10,184 nt of DNA, from assembly GCA_029977305.1 (NCBI GenBank), contig JAPOLF010000066.1, forward strand, positions 1 to 10,184, given 5' to 3'. Below are positions 1-6,691 of this stretch, piece by piece. Made by a program: the position numbers and the translations under genes. Source of the DNA: a bacterium (GTDB lineage Bacteria > Chloroflexota > Chloroflexia > Thermomicrobiales > UBA6265). The notes beneath the pieces are model-generated. The model worked only from the letters and a program-made list of their open reading frames with translations, ran no database searches and was not told the DNA's origin. Every line of letters starts with the position of its first letter. Position 1 is the first letter of the stretch.

Positions 1-1
1 G

Positions 2-355
2 AACCGACTGGATATCATCAAATTCTTCCTCGATCGCGGGGTCACCTACACCGTCTTCAAGATGGGCGAGAATGGCAGCTCGCTCGCGACCTACGGTGGT
101 GATCCGAATCTCGAGGAGTTCCGCGTGCCGGCCTTCAAGACCACCGTAGTCGACTCCACCGGGTGCGGCGATTCCTACTGCGCCGGATTCATCACCGGCC
201 TGCTCAGGGGCTGGGATGTGACCTCCGCTGCACGGCTTGGCGCTGCATGTGGGGCATTGGTCATCACCGGACTCGGATCAGATGCGGGAATCGTCGACTT
301 CGATGCCACTGTGGCGTTCATGAACACCGCTGACCGACTCCCGATGAAAAACTAG
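2..355 (+). CDS. PfkB-family carbohydrate kinase, C-terminal 117 residues (5' end outside window)
   Basis: This is the C-terminal part of a ribokinase/PfkB sugar kinase, which transfers phosphate from ATP to a sugar or sugar-acid hydroxyl in the cytoplasm. The reading frame is open from base 2, so the start lies upstream of the window. Visible family features are a VFKMGENGS strand (the usual VKxGxxGS) and the second PfkB signature, DSTGCGDSYCAGF. In that signature GCGD replaces the common GAGD, and its Asp (codon 170-172) is the expected catalytic base. The ARLGAACGALVIT helix of the nucleotide-binding region follows. The substrate cannot be told from this fragment. 2-Keto-3-deoxygluconate kinase is attractive because a KDPG aldolase lies at 6692, but fructokinase or ribokinase-type enzymes fit equally. 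The TAG stop overlaps the ribosome binding site of the next gene, so the two are probably co-translated. The family is secure, the substrate is not. Confidence 0.88.
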   Translation, partial: NRLDIIKFFLDRGVTYTVFKMGENGSSLATYGGDPNLEEFRVPAFKTTVVDSTGCGDSYCAGFITGLLRGWDVTSAARLGAACGALVITGLGSDAGIVDFDATVAFMNTADRLPMKN

Positions 356-360
356 GAGGA
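354..360 (+). promoter_or_regulatory. Shine-Dalgarno site overlapping the upstream stop codon
   Basis: The sequence AGGAGGA lies four bases before the ATG at 365 and shares its first two bases with the TAG stop (353-355) of the kinase gene. It is a near-perfect anti-16S match and settles the start of the downstream gene. The overlap with the stop codon is the usual layout for translational coupling. Confidence 0.85.
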
Positions 361-364
361 CGCC

Positions 365-1426
365 ATGCTCGCTGAGGCCGCCATCGATCGGACCCGCATC
401 AACGTCGTCGTCGCACGAGGGAGTGCCCGGGAGGTTGGTCGCCTTCACGGCGAGCAGCGTCGCAATGCCATCGCTGAAGGCCTCGACCGCTGGAGAAATC
501 GCCTCGAAGAGACCCTCGGAGTCGATGCCGACGCGGCAATCGCCCGTTTCCTCGCCGAGACCTCCTTCCTCCCCGCCATCGAACGCCACACCCCGGATCT
601 CCTCGAGGAAGTGCGCGGCATCGCCGAGGGCGCCAATCAGCCCTTCGACACCATCCTCGCCTACAACCTCCTCGACGAAGCGTGGGAATGGGTCGGTGCC
701 CAACTCAAACCCGGCTGCACCTCCTGTGGCGTCCGCGAGGGCGGCGTCCCCGTCATCGCACAGAACATGGACATCCCCGACGTCCACGACGGCGCCCAAA
801 CCGTGCTCCGCGCACACGTCGACGGCAAGCCCCCGGTCATCGTCCTCACCTATGCAGGGATGATCGGTCTCATGGGCTGCAATGCCGATGGCGTTGCCGT
901 CGTCGTCAACAATCTGCAGGTGCTCCCCACGGCCGATGACGCGCTTCCGGTCGCGTTCGTCATGCGCGGCGTCCTCGAGCGACGCACCCTTGCCGATGCC
1001 GCGCGCTTCGTCACGAACGTCCCCCATGCCATCGGCCAGCATTACGCGATCGGTTCCCCGGATGGCCTTCGCGCCTTCGAGGGTTCGGCCGCCGGCGTGG
1101 TGGAACTCCCCGCTGATGCCGCCAACTATGTCCACGCCAACCACCCGCTCGGCGACACGCCCGTCCGCATGGAGACGGAGCCCGTCTACCAGCGCTCGAT
1201 CACCCGCGAACGGCACGCCAAGGCCGCGGCGAGCCTCGACACGTCCGCCACCATCGCCGGTATCAAGCGAGCCCTCGAGGACACCGAGACCCCGGTCAGT
1301 TTCGCCCCGAAGAAAGGCTTCATGACCTTCGGCGGCATGGTGATGCGCCTGACGGTCCCACCACAGGTGGAGGTCACCGCTGGCCCTCCCCACCTCAGCA
1401 GATGGATCCCGGTCGGGTGGTCATGA
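365..1426 (+). CDS. C45-family autoproteolytic acyltransferase/hydrolase (isopenicillin-N acyltransferase-like)
   Basis: This is a 353-aa Ntn-fold protein resembling acyl-CoA:6-aminopenicillanic-acid acyltransferase (AAT, peptidase family C45). Family members cleave themselves at a Gly-Cys bond, and the freed N-terminal Cys then hydrolyses or transfers an acyl group on an amide. The PGCTSCGV motif puts the scissile pair at Gly117-Cys118 (Cys codon 716-718), giving a 117-aa alpha and a 236-aa beta chain. The fungal enzyme (about 357 aa, cut at Gly102-Cys103) has a similar plan. Other family marks are the early GRLHGEQ segment (residues 25-31), the post-Cys IAQNMDIPD strand (131-139; family GQNWD) and YVHANHPL (255-262; family HTNH). 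There is no signal peptide, so it is probably cytoplasmic. It is coupled to the kinase upstream and convergent with the GGT-like gene. The substrate is unknown; most bacterial relatives are uncharacterised and need not act on beta-lactams. Confidence 0.85.
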   Translation: MLAEAAIDRTRINVVVARGSAREVGRLHGEQRRNAIAEGLDRWRNRLEETLGVDADAAIARFLAETSFLPAIERHTPDLLEEVRGIAEGANQPFDTILAYNLLDEAWEWVGAQLKPGCTSCGVREGGVPVIAQNMDIPDVHDGAQTVLRAHVDGKPPVIVLTYAGMIGLMGCNADGVAVVVNNLQVLPTADDALPVAFVMRGVLERRTLADAARFVTNVPHAIGQHYAIGSPDGLRAFEGSAAGVVELPADAANYVHANHPLGDTPVRMETEPVYQRSITRERHAKAAASLDTSATIAGIKRALEDTETPVSFAPKKGFMTFGGMVMRLTVPPQVEVTAGPPHLSRWIPVGWS

Positions 1427-1439
1427 GGCTTCAGCCCCG

Positions 1440-3146
1440 TCAGTCGATGCCCACCGCAAAAGCCGGGTAGTAAGGATTCCCACCGCCGCGGAGCGTCCCA
1501 TCGGTCTCGCGAAGCACCGCTGCCGGGCTCGCGAACTCGAATCCCAGCACGTCCTCTTCCACGGGCACCACGGGATGACCCATCGCAGAGAGCCGATCGC
1601 GCACCTCCGTCGGAATGCGATCGCTCGCCTGCAGATCCCCGGTCGAGCAATCGATCCGCGGCGCGGTCACTGCCTGCTGCATCGCCATCTGGTGATCCAC
1701 GACATTGCTGATCAACTGCGGCACCGCATTCAAGATCCGCCGACCGCCCATCGCCCCGACGCTCAGCATCGCCAGTCCGTCCCGCACCACGATCGTCGGT
1801 GCCATGTTGCTCAGCGGCCGTTTCCCTCCGGCGACTGAGTTCGGCCTGCCCGGCTCTGGATCGAACCACATCATCCCGTTGTTCAGCAGGATCCCCGTGC
1901 CGGCTGCCGTCACCCCGCTCCCCCAGCCGGAGAGCAACGTGTTCGTGAGCGACACCGCCATCCCATCGCGATCGATCACCGAGACGTGGGTTGTTGTCAT
2001 CCGCGGCGATCCCCACCCCGCACATGACCGATCGAGCGAGTGAGACACCCCCAGCACCTCGCGCGCACCCGGCATCACCGGACGCGAGGCCGCACCTTCC
2101 TGCATCAGCGACCGTCGATGCGCCACATACTCCGGCGAGACCAACCGCTCCAGCGGCACCTCGACATGATCAGGATCTGCCAGCCACGTGAATCGGTCCG
2201 CGAACGCCCCGAAACATGCCTCGGCCACTTCATGCAGCGCCGCGACCGAGTTGTGCCCCATCCCGCGCAGATCCGCCTGATCCATCTGATGCAGCGTTTG
2301 CAGCACCGTCGGCCCGCCCGAGGCTGTCGGCGTCGTCAGCACCTCTAGCCCGCGATACGTCCCGCGCAGTGGCTCAACCACGCGCGCCCGGTACCCGAGC
2401 AGGTCCTCCCGCGCGAGAACACCGCCCCGCGCCTGGAGATCCTCCGCAATCCTCGCGCCGAGGTCCCCGTCGTAGAACCAGCGCGGGCCATGCTCTGCCA
2501 ATCCGCGCAGCGTCGCGGCGAGCGCTGGTTGGCGTAGCGGTTTGCGCACCCCCGCCACCGCAGTGTGCGGCACGCCGCCCGGAGCAAACGTCGCCGTGGT
2601 CTCCGGGTCGCGCAGGATCACCGCGAGATCCACCGCCGTGTTCAGCACGGTGTGCCAAGTCGGGATGAATCCGTCCGCGGCAAGACGCGTCGCCGGAGCG
2701 AGCGCCGTCGCCCACGAGTGCGTCCCGAACCGCTCCAACGCCAGCGACAACCCATCAACCGCGCCCGGCACTGCCACCGCCCGCGGCCCGTGCAGGTTCG
2801 CGTCATCCACCACCGAGGGCCAGCCGAACATGCCGGGATTCTCTCCCGGGACCAGAGGAAACATGGTGGCATGCGCCGCCCGCGGCGCGATCATCCCGAA
2901 ATCGACCACCGCCGACATCCCGTCTGGCCGATGCACCACCAGGTACCCACCACCACCGATGCCGCTCATGAACGGTTCGACCACGCCGAGCACCAACGCG
3001 GCGGTCACCGCCGCATCCACCGCGTTGCCCCCGCGTGCCAGCACCTCAGCCCCGACTTCGGCGGCGATCGGGTGCTTCGTCGCGACCATGCCACCACGCC
3101 CGACCGCCTCGTGACGGTCGAGCACCCACGTCGATCGACTGCTCAT
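1440..3146 (-). CDS. Gamma-glutamyltransferase-like Ntn hydrolase with altered substrate pocket
   Basis: This 568-aa protein has the whole GGT fold. GIGGGGYLVV (residues 62-71) is in the large subunit. TTHVSVID starts at Thr385, the expected self-cleavage site and nucleophile (E. coli Thr391), giving a small subunit of 184 residues. GKRPLSNMAPTIV lies at 441-453, and Gly467-Gly468 match the oxyanion pair. Two gamma-glutamyl-binding residues are absent by motif alignment: Arg114 of E. coli falls on Gly84 (DFGMIAP instead of DFREMAP), and Asp433 falls on Trp427 (NNGMMWF instead of NNQMDDF). True glutathione/gamma-glutamyl activity is therefore doubtful; an acylase of the class IV cephalosporin/glutaryl type or another amide hydrolase is possible. 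There is no signal peptide, so it is cytoplasmic, unlike periplasmic E. coli GGT. I chose the ATG at 3146 because GGGGAG lies six bases before it; the in-frame TTG at 3152 directly abuts that site. It lies 28 nt downstream of the amidohydrolase, in one operon. Confidence 0.87.
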   Translation of the reverse strand: MSSRSTWVLDRHEAVGRGGMVATKHPIAAEVGAEVLARGGNAVDAAVTAALVLGVVEPFMSGIGGGGYLVVHRPDGMSAVVDFGMIAPRAAHATMFPLVPGENPGMFGWPSVVDDANLHGPRAVAVPGAVDGLSLALERFGTHSWATALAPATRLAADGFIPTWHTVLNTAVDLAVILRDPETTATFAPGGVPHTAVAGVRKPLRQPALAATLRGLAEHGPRWFYDGDLGARIAEDLQARGGVLAREDLLGYRARVVEPLRGTYRGLEVLTTPTASGGPTVLQTLHQMDQADLRGMGHNSVAALHEVAEACFGAFADRFTWLADPDHVEVPLERLVSPEYVAHRRSLMQEGAASRPVMPGAREVLGVSHSLDRSCAGWGSPRMTTTHVSVIDRDGMAVSLTNTLLSGWGSGVTAAGTGILLNNGMMWFDPEPGRPNSVAGGKRPLSNMAPTIVVRDGLAMLSVGAMGGRRILNAVPQLISNVVDHQMAMQQAVTAPRIDCSTGDLQASDRIPTEVRDRLSAMGHPVVPVEEDVLGFEFASPAAVLRETDGTLRGGGNPYYPAFAVGID

Positions 3147-3174
3147 GATCAACTCCCCGGCAGGCGTGCCCCGG

Positions 3175-4773
3175 CTATTTCGCGGCGCGGTGGGTGATCT
3201 CCCCGTCGCACACCGTGAGCAAGAACCGCAGATCCTTCAGCGCATCACCGCCGCAGGTCACCACGTCCTTGTCGACCGCCGTGAGATCGCAGCGATACCC
3301 CGTCGCGATCTTGCCGGACACATCGCCCTCGCCGACCGTGGCCGCCGCCCACGTCGTGTACCCCTCGAGTGTCTGCAGCGGCGTCAACGCTTCCTCCGGC
3401 GCGATCACCTCGAAATCCGGTTGCCCCGCATGGCGACGCAACTGCGCCCACGCCATGCCCTCGCGCGGGTCATCGTTGGCGACCATCCAATCCGACCCCA
3501 ACGCCATCATCGCGCCGGAGTCGTGGAGCGACCGCGCAGGGAAGGCCTTCTTCGACCGCTCCGGGCCGACCCGCTCCGCCCACGACGGGCGGAACCACTG
3601 CAAATGCAGCGGCTGCATCGATGCCACCACCCCCTCCGCCGCAAACCGCGGCAGGTCGGTCGGGTGCAGCACCTCGATGTGCTCGATGCGATGGTGAATC
3701 CCCGCATGCTTCGGAGCCGCCTTGTACGCGTCGAGCGCGCAGCGCACACCCATGTCGCCGGTTGCGTGGGTGATGCACTGGAATCCTGCACCCGCGAACG
3801 TCGCCACCGCCTCGTGGTAGTAGGCTGGCTCCGGCCAGAACGGCACGAGACCGTCACCCTTGGTGTCGGGTTCGGTCAACCACCCGGTGCCGGTGTCGAT
3901 CACCCCATCGATGAAGAACTTCGCCACCCCACAGCGCCAGCGCCGCCCATGCTCGTCGCGGCCTGCCAGCAGCGGCTTCCAGTCATCCCGGGTCATCGCG
4001 GGATTCAGCCACATCGGGAGCACCACGCGGCAGCTCAACTCACCGCGGGATTCCAGTTTCCGCAAGATGTCGAACTGCTCCGGCTTGCCATCCATCGCAT
4101 GCAACGCGGTGAGTCCGTAGGCGCTGAATCGCTTCATCGCATTGACGAACATCTCGTGCTTGTCATCGTCCGTGAGCGGCGGCAGCACCCGTTCGATCAG
4201 GTTGAACGCTCCCCACTCCAGCAACTCGCCGGTCGGCGTTCCGTTCGCGTCGCACACAATCTCCGCCGCCTCGGAGAAGGTCCGGGGTCCATCAATCCCA
4301 GCAAGCGCAAGCGCCGCGGGATTGGCGATGCAGGTGTGCCCGTCAAAGAGATTGATAAAGGTCGGCTGGCCCTTCACCGCCTCGTCGATCAGTTCGCCGC
4401 GCAGGCCATCCGTGATCCACGGATCGTAGGTCGATCCCCAGCCGATCACCCAGTTGCCGTCCCCGACGCGATCCCGTTCCCTTGCGAGCGCCTCGCGCAT
4501 GTCGTCAAGCGTGCGGCACTTCCGGAGCTCTACCCCACGCGTGCGCAACGCCCCCATCAGCGGGTGGATATGCGAGTCCGTCCATCCCGGGGTGACATGC
4601 ATTCCGGCACCTTCAACCACCACCGTCTGCGGATGGCACAGCCGACGAATCTCCTCGTCGGTCCCTACCGCGATGATCACGCCATCCTTTGCCGCAACGG
4701 CCGTCGCCATCGGGCGCGCAGGGTCCATCGTCCGAATCGATGCGCCGACCAGCGCGAAATCCGCAGTGCTCAT
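3175..4773 (-). CDS. Amidohydro_3-family metal-dependent amidohydrolase (YtcJ-like)
   Basis: This 532-aa protein belongs to the amidohydrolase superfamily, branch Amidohydro_3, which includes B. subtilis YtcJ and N-substituted formamide deformylase. These are TIM-barrel metalloenzymes hydrolysing amide or related bonds. In order: an N-terminal small beta domain (about 1-60), then TPGWTDSHIH with metal-binding His68 and His70, KFFIDGVID with Lys285 (candidate carbamylated or structural Lys), ITHATGD with His336, HRIEH with His365, and LGSDW with the catalytic Asp428. The C-terminal beta segment holds GKIATGYRCDLTAVD. The ATG at 4773 is preceded by AAAGG seven bases upstream; the frame runs open to 4881 but that extension has no motif. 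No signal peptide is seen, so it is cytoplasmic. It is the first gene of a minus-strand operon with the GGT-like gene, driven by the promoter at 4853-4881. The substrate is unknown. Confidence 0.88.
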   Translation of the reverse strand: MSTADFALVGASIRTMDPARPMATAVAAKDGVIIAVGTDEEIRRLCHPQTVVVEGAGMHVTPGWTDSHIHPLMGALRTRGVELRKCRTLDDMREALARERDRVGDGNWVIGWGSTYDPWITDGLRGELIDEAVKGQPTFINLFDGHTCIANPAALALAGIDGPRTFSEAAEIVCDANGTPTGELLEWGAFNLIERVLPPLTDDDKHEMFVNAMKRFSAYGLTALHAMDGKPEQFDILRKLESRGELSCRVVLPMWLNPAMTRDDWKPLLAGRDEHGRRWRCGVAKFFIDGVIDTGTGWLTEPDTKGDGLVPFWPEPAYYHEAVATFAGAGFQCITHATGDMGVRCALDAYKAAPKHAGIHHRIEHIEVLHPTDLPRFAAEGVVASMQPLHLQWFRPSWAERVGPERSKKAFPARSLHDSGAMMALGSDWMVANDDPREGMAWAQLRRHAGQPDFEVIAPEEALTPLQTLEGYTTWAAATVGEGDVSGKIATGYRCDLTAVDKDVVTCGGDALKDLRFLLTVCDGEITHRAAK

Positions 4774-4852
4774 GGAAGAACCTTTCAATGGTGCAGCTGT
4801 CCGACCCACGGCCCAGAGCGATCGCGCAGCCGCGCCGCCGAGCCCTCGCGGG

Positions 4853-4881
4853 ATTCTAGGATGGCACCAGAGCCCCGGCAA
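4853..4881 (-). promoter_or_regulatory. Sigma70-type promoter of the amidohydrolase operon
   Basis: Read on the minus strand, TTGCCG (4881-4876) and TAGAAT (4858-4853) are separated by exactly 17 bases. Each hexamer matches the consensus (TTGACA, TATAAT) at five or four of six positions. Transcription would begin near 4846, giving a leader of roughly 70 nt before the ATG at 4773. It is the best such pair seen by eye in the divergent region; no start site has been measured. Confidence 0.55.
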
Positions 4882-4985
4882 TCAGCAGCCAAGAGGACGT
4901 CGACGGTCCAACATCCCGCGTACGTACATCCCTTCCTTTTCAATCCGTCCTGCCATGTCGGACACTGCGCTTCGCGCGTGCTCGA

Positions 4986-4999
4986 GAACGACGTCGTTC
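4986..4999. promoter_or_regulatory. Perfect 14-bp palindrome, candidate operator
   Basis: GAACGACGTCGTTC is identical to its own reverse complement. It is flanked by CTCG on the left (4981-4984) and CGAG on the right (4999-5002), so the symmetry continues with a two-base offset. It lies 94 bases before the ATG of the surface-protein gene and about 105 bases upstream of the -35 of the divergent operon, a position where a dimeric repressor or activator could control one or both genes. No regulator gene is visible nearby, so the role is inference. Confidence 0.35.
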
Positions 5000-5093
5000 G
5001 AGGTGCGAAACCGAACGTACGCGTCAGTCGTCATGGCCTGTAACGCGCACCGTTCCGCGAAGGAACGCGGCCCGGGAAGGGAAGGGAGTTCAC

Positions 5094-6581
5094 ATGTACC
5101 AAGACCGCTCAGCCATGCCGTGGGCACGACGATTGGTCGTCGCGGCCACCGTCTTCGGCCTGCTCTCCACGCCTGTCACAAGTTTCGCGCAGGAAGATGC
5201 AGAGCCGACCACCAGCACCGAAGCGAGCGACTCCACCACCGACGCTCCAGTCGATGCCGCTCCTGCGCAGGAGCTTGGCACAGCGGAGACCTTCGTTGAT
5301 GCGTTCCTCGACACCGCCGAGCCCGAGGCCACCCCTCCAGTAGCTGACCCTGAGTCGACGGATTCCGCGGAGCAGTCCGCTGTGGACACCGCAGATACCG
5401 CGACCATCGAGACGGACGAGGAATCCACAGACGACGCCTCTGCCGAGGACGCCGCCGCTGCGGATGCTTCGGCCGCTGCTGAGGAGCCCGTTGCGGATGA
5501 CAGCGGCTACCAGCGTGAGCCGATCGGCCGTGGCAATGGCAATGGTGGCAACGGCGGAAACGACGAAGCCCGCCAGTCGACCGGCAATGGGGGAGGGGAG
5601 GAGGACGTTACCGGCCTCCTCATCGATTCCTTCATCGGGGACACCATCACTGGTGGCACTGATGCAATTGCCGGAAACACCGCACCCGCCGGGGGCGGCG
5701 TGGTTGATGTCGCCGCGAAGAGCGCGGCCCAGACCGAAGGCATCGTCATCGATGGCGGTGACGTCGACAACAGCACCACCATTAACGGTGACGCTGGCGG
5801 CGGTGACGCCGGAGCCGGTGCCAACGGCGGCGATGACAACGCAGCCGTCGTCACCGGCACCGACAACGGCGGCAGCGGGAGCGGTTCGCGCATCGGTCCC
5901 AATGGCAATCGTCGCAAGCGCCCCGATCTCGTTTGGATGGCCCGCAACGGTGGCTCGCGCAGCGGTTCCGGCCTCGGCGTCGCCGAGCGCGCGATCGCGG
6001 CGGTCGGCAATGGCGGCTTTGCCTCCGCCAATGCCAACGGCGGCACCATCATGATGGGCCCCGTCTTCTCCGGGAACAACCGCGGCAACACGATCATCGT
6101 GCAGGCCCCGGACGGCTCTCCCGGCTGCATCGACGGCCCGATCGTGATTGACGGCGGCGACGTCAACAACAGCACCACCATCAACCTTGATGCCAGCGGC
6201 GGCACCGCTATCGCGGACGCCAACGGCGGGAGTGGGAACACCGGCATTGTTGACGGCTCTGGCAACGGCGGTGTCACCGGCAGCGTCGGCAACGGCGGGG
6301 ACGCCCGCGCCAATGCCAACGGCGGCACCATCATGATGGGCCCCATCTTCTCCGGTGGAAACGAGGGCAACACCATCATCGTCGAGGGCGGCTACTGCGG
6401 TGGTGGCAATGCCGGCGGTGGCGGCAAGTCCGGTGGCGGGGGCAAGACCGCGAAGGTGACCGCGATGCCGGAAACCGGCTCCGGGCCGGCGCACGACCTG
6501 CAACAGGAACTTGCGATGCTCTCCGGTATCGTTGCGGCCGCCGTCCTGAGTGCAGCGGCACTTCGGTATCGTCGGACGTAA
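5094..6581 (+). CDS. Secreted Gly/Asn-rich repeat protein with MPETG cell-wall-anchor-like tail
   Basis: This 495-aa protein is a predicted surface protein with no enzyme motif. GGGAG lies five bases before the ATG. Residues 1-32 form a Sec signal peptide (RR at 12-13, hydrophobic core 14-24, likely cut SFA|Q). Residues 33-140 are rich in Asp, Glu, Ala, Ser and Thr with no Lys, Arg or His, looking like an extended acidic stalk. Residues 145-170 are Gly/Asn-rich. Two copies of a module follow (217-336 and 350-430): each begins with IVIDGGDVxNSTTIN and ends with NANGGTIMMGPxFSGxNxGNTIIV. The first copy carries an extra basic segment of about 38 residues (266-303). A Gly/Lys linker leads to MPETG (458-462), a hydrophobic segment (473-490) and RYRR, the plan of a sortase substrate. 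An intrinsic terminator follows. No named family was recognised. Adhesion or surface-layer functions are guesses. Confidence 0.82.
   Translation: MYQDRSAMPWARRLVVAATVFGLLSTPVTSFAQEDAEPTTSTEASDSTTDAPVDAAPAQELGTAETFVDAFLDTAEPEATPPVADPESTDSAEQSAVDTADTATIETDEESTDDASAEDAAAADASAAAEEPVADDSGYQREPIGRGNGNGGNGGNDEARQSTGNGGGEEDVTGLLIDSFIGDTITGGTDAIAGNTAPAGGGVVDVAAKSAAQTEGIVIDGGDVDNSTTINGDAGGGDAGAGANGGDDNAAVVTGTDNGGSGSGSRIGPNGNRRKRPDLVWMARNGGSRSGSGLGVAERAIAAVGNGGFASANANGGTIMMGPVFSGNNRGNTIIVQAPDGSPGCIDGPIVIDGGDVNNSTTINLDASGGTAIADANGGSGNTGIVDGSGNGGVTGSVGNGGDARANANGGTIMMGPIFSGGNEGNTIIVEGGYCGGGNAGGGGKSGGGGKTAKVTAMPETGSGPAHDLQQELAMLSGIVAAAVLSAAALRYRRT
5742..6101 (+). repeat. First copy of the Gly/Asn-rich module in the surface protein
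   Basis: This copy encodes residues 217-336. It opens with the IVIDGGDVDNSTTIN box (5742-5786) and closes with the NANGG...GNTIIV box (6030-6101). Between them lies an additional basic stretch (5889-6002, residues 266-303, including NRRKRPDLVWMARN) that the second copy lacks. Confidence 0.8.
6141..6383 (+). repeat. Second, shorter copy of the Gly/Asn-rich module
   Basis: This copy encodes residues 350-430 (81 residues against 120 in the first copy). The opening box is at 6141-6185 and the closing box at 6312-6383. The closing boxes are nearly identical at the DNA level over their first 44 bases (6030 and 6312 onwards differ at one base), which points to a fairly recent duplication or to gene conversion. 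Confidence 0.8.
6465..6578 (+). other. Sortase-type sorting signal (MPETG + membrane segment + basic tail)
   Basis: The C-terminus of the surface protein reads MPETGSG, a ten-residue polar spacer, about 18 hydrophobic residues rich in Ala, Val, Leu and Ile, then RYRRT. This is the three-part layout of LPXTG-type cell-wall anchors with Met in place of the first Leu. If it works, a sortase would cut between Thr461 and Gly462 and join the protein to the cell wall. The sortase itself is not in the window, and a simple membrane anchor is the alternative. Confidence 0.65.
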
Positions 6582-6606
6582 TCCCGGGATGACATAAGGA
6601 ACCCGG

Positions 6607-6640
6607 CGGGCGTACCCTCAAGGGGTACGCCCGTCTTGTT
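6607..6640 (+). terminator. Rho-independent terminator after the surface-protein gene
   Basis: A perfect 11-bp stem CGGGCGTACCC (6607-6617) / GGGTACGCCCG (6623-6633) with loop TCAAG is followed by the T-rich tail TCTTGTT. It begins 25 bases after the TAA stop, so it ends the 5094-6581 transcript. The aldolase gene downstream therefore needs its own promoter within 6641-6691, where only weak candidates are seen (TTGCTG at 6647 without a good -10), or depends on read-through. Confidence 0.9.
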
Positions 6641-6691
6641 GGGAACTTGCTGGCGTGGCGGAACGTTGATCTAGCAGTGGAAAGGCGGGGT

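Larger units (their letters stand above)
4774..5093. other. Divergent intergenic region between amidohydrolase and surface-protein genes
   Basis: These 320 bases separate two divergently transcribed genes. They hold the minus-strand promoter at 4853-4881, a perfect 14-base palindrome at 4986-4999, and a small stem-loop at 5051-5067 (CGTTCC, loop GCGAA, GGAACG) in the likely leader of the surface-protein gene. GACGTCG occurs twice, at 4896-4902 and inside the palindrome at 4990-4996. A convincing -35/-10 pair for the rightward gene was not found. A 50-codon minus-strand reading frame (5034 down to 4882) is present but has no good ribosome binding site and I do not call it a gene. Confidence 0.6.

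Noticed and set aside
278..1393. 371-codon minus-strand frame opposite the C45 gene
   Set aside because: It has no recognisable motif and is fully antisense to a gene with conserved Gly-Cys and HANH motifs.
1427..1439. Possible terminator between the convergent C45 and GGT-like genes
   Set aside because: Only a 3-4 bp stem (GGCT/AGCC) with an unrealistic loop and no T-tract on either strand. The 13-base gap holds no convincing terminator.
4774..4881. 36-residue N-terminal extension of the amidohydrolase from a TTG at 4881
   Set aside because: It would translate through the predicted promoter and it lacks conserved sequence. The ATG at 4773 has a good Shine-Dalgarno site and starts the usual small beta domain.
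4918..5022. Inverted repeat GCGTACGT (4918-4925) / ACGTACGC (5015-5022)
   Set aside because: Eight bases of symmetry 89 bases apart in GC-rich DNA is close to chance, and the arms are too far apart for an operator.
4882..5034. 50-codon minus-strand frame (MTTDAYVRFRTSNDVV...) upstream of the amidohydrolase promoter
   Set aside because: Its composition looks protein-like, but there is no good ribosome binding site, no known family is recognised and its end overlaps the -35 region. It stays only a possibility; conservation in related genomes would revive it.
3145..5043. Long (632-codon) plus-strand open frame antisense to the amidohydrolase gene
   Set aside because: It is rich in Arg, His and Pro with no family motif and lies opposite a gene with clear catalytic motifs. 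It is a GC-bias shadow.
5109..6503. 464-codon minus-strand frame opposite the surface protein
   Set aside because: Its Ala/Gly/Val/Asp-rich low-complexity product mirrors the Gly/Asn repeats of the plus-strand gene, which has the ribosome binding site, signal peptide and terminator.
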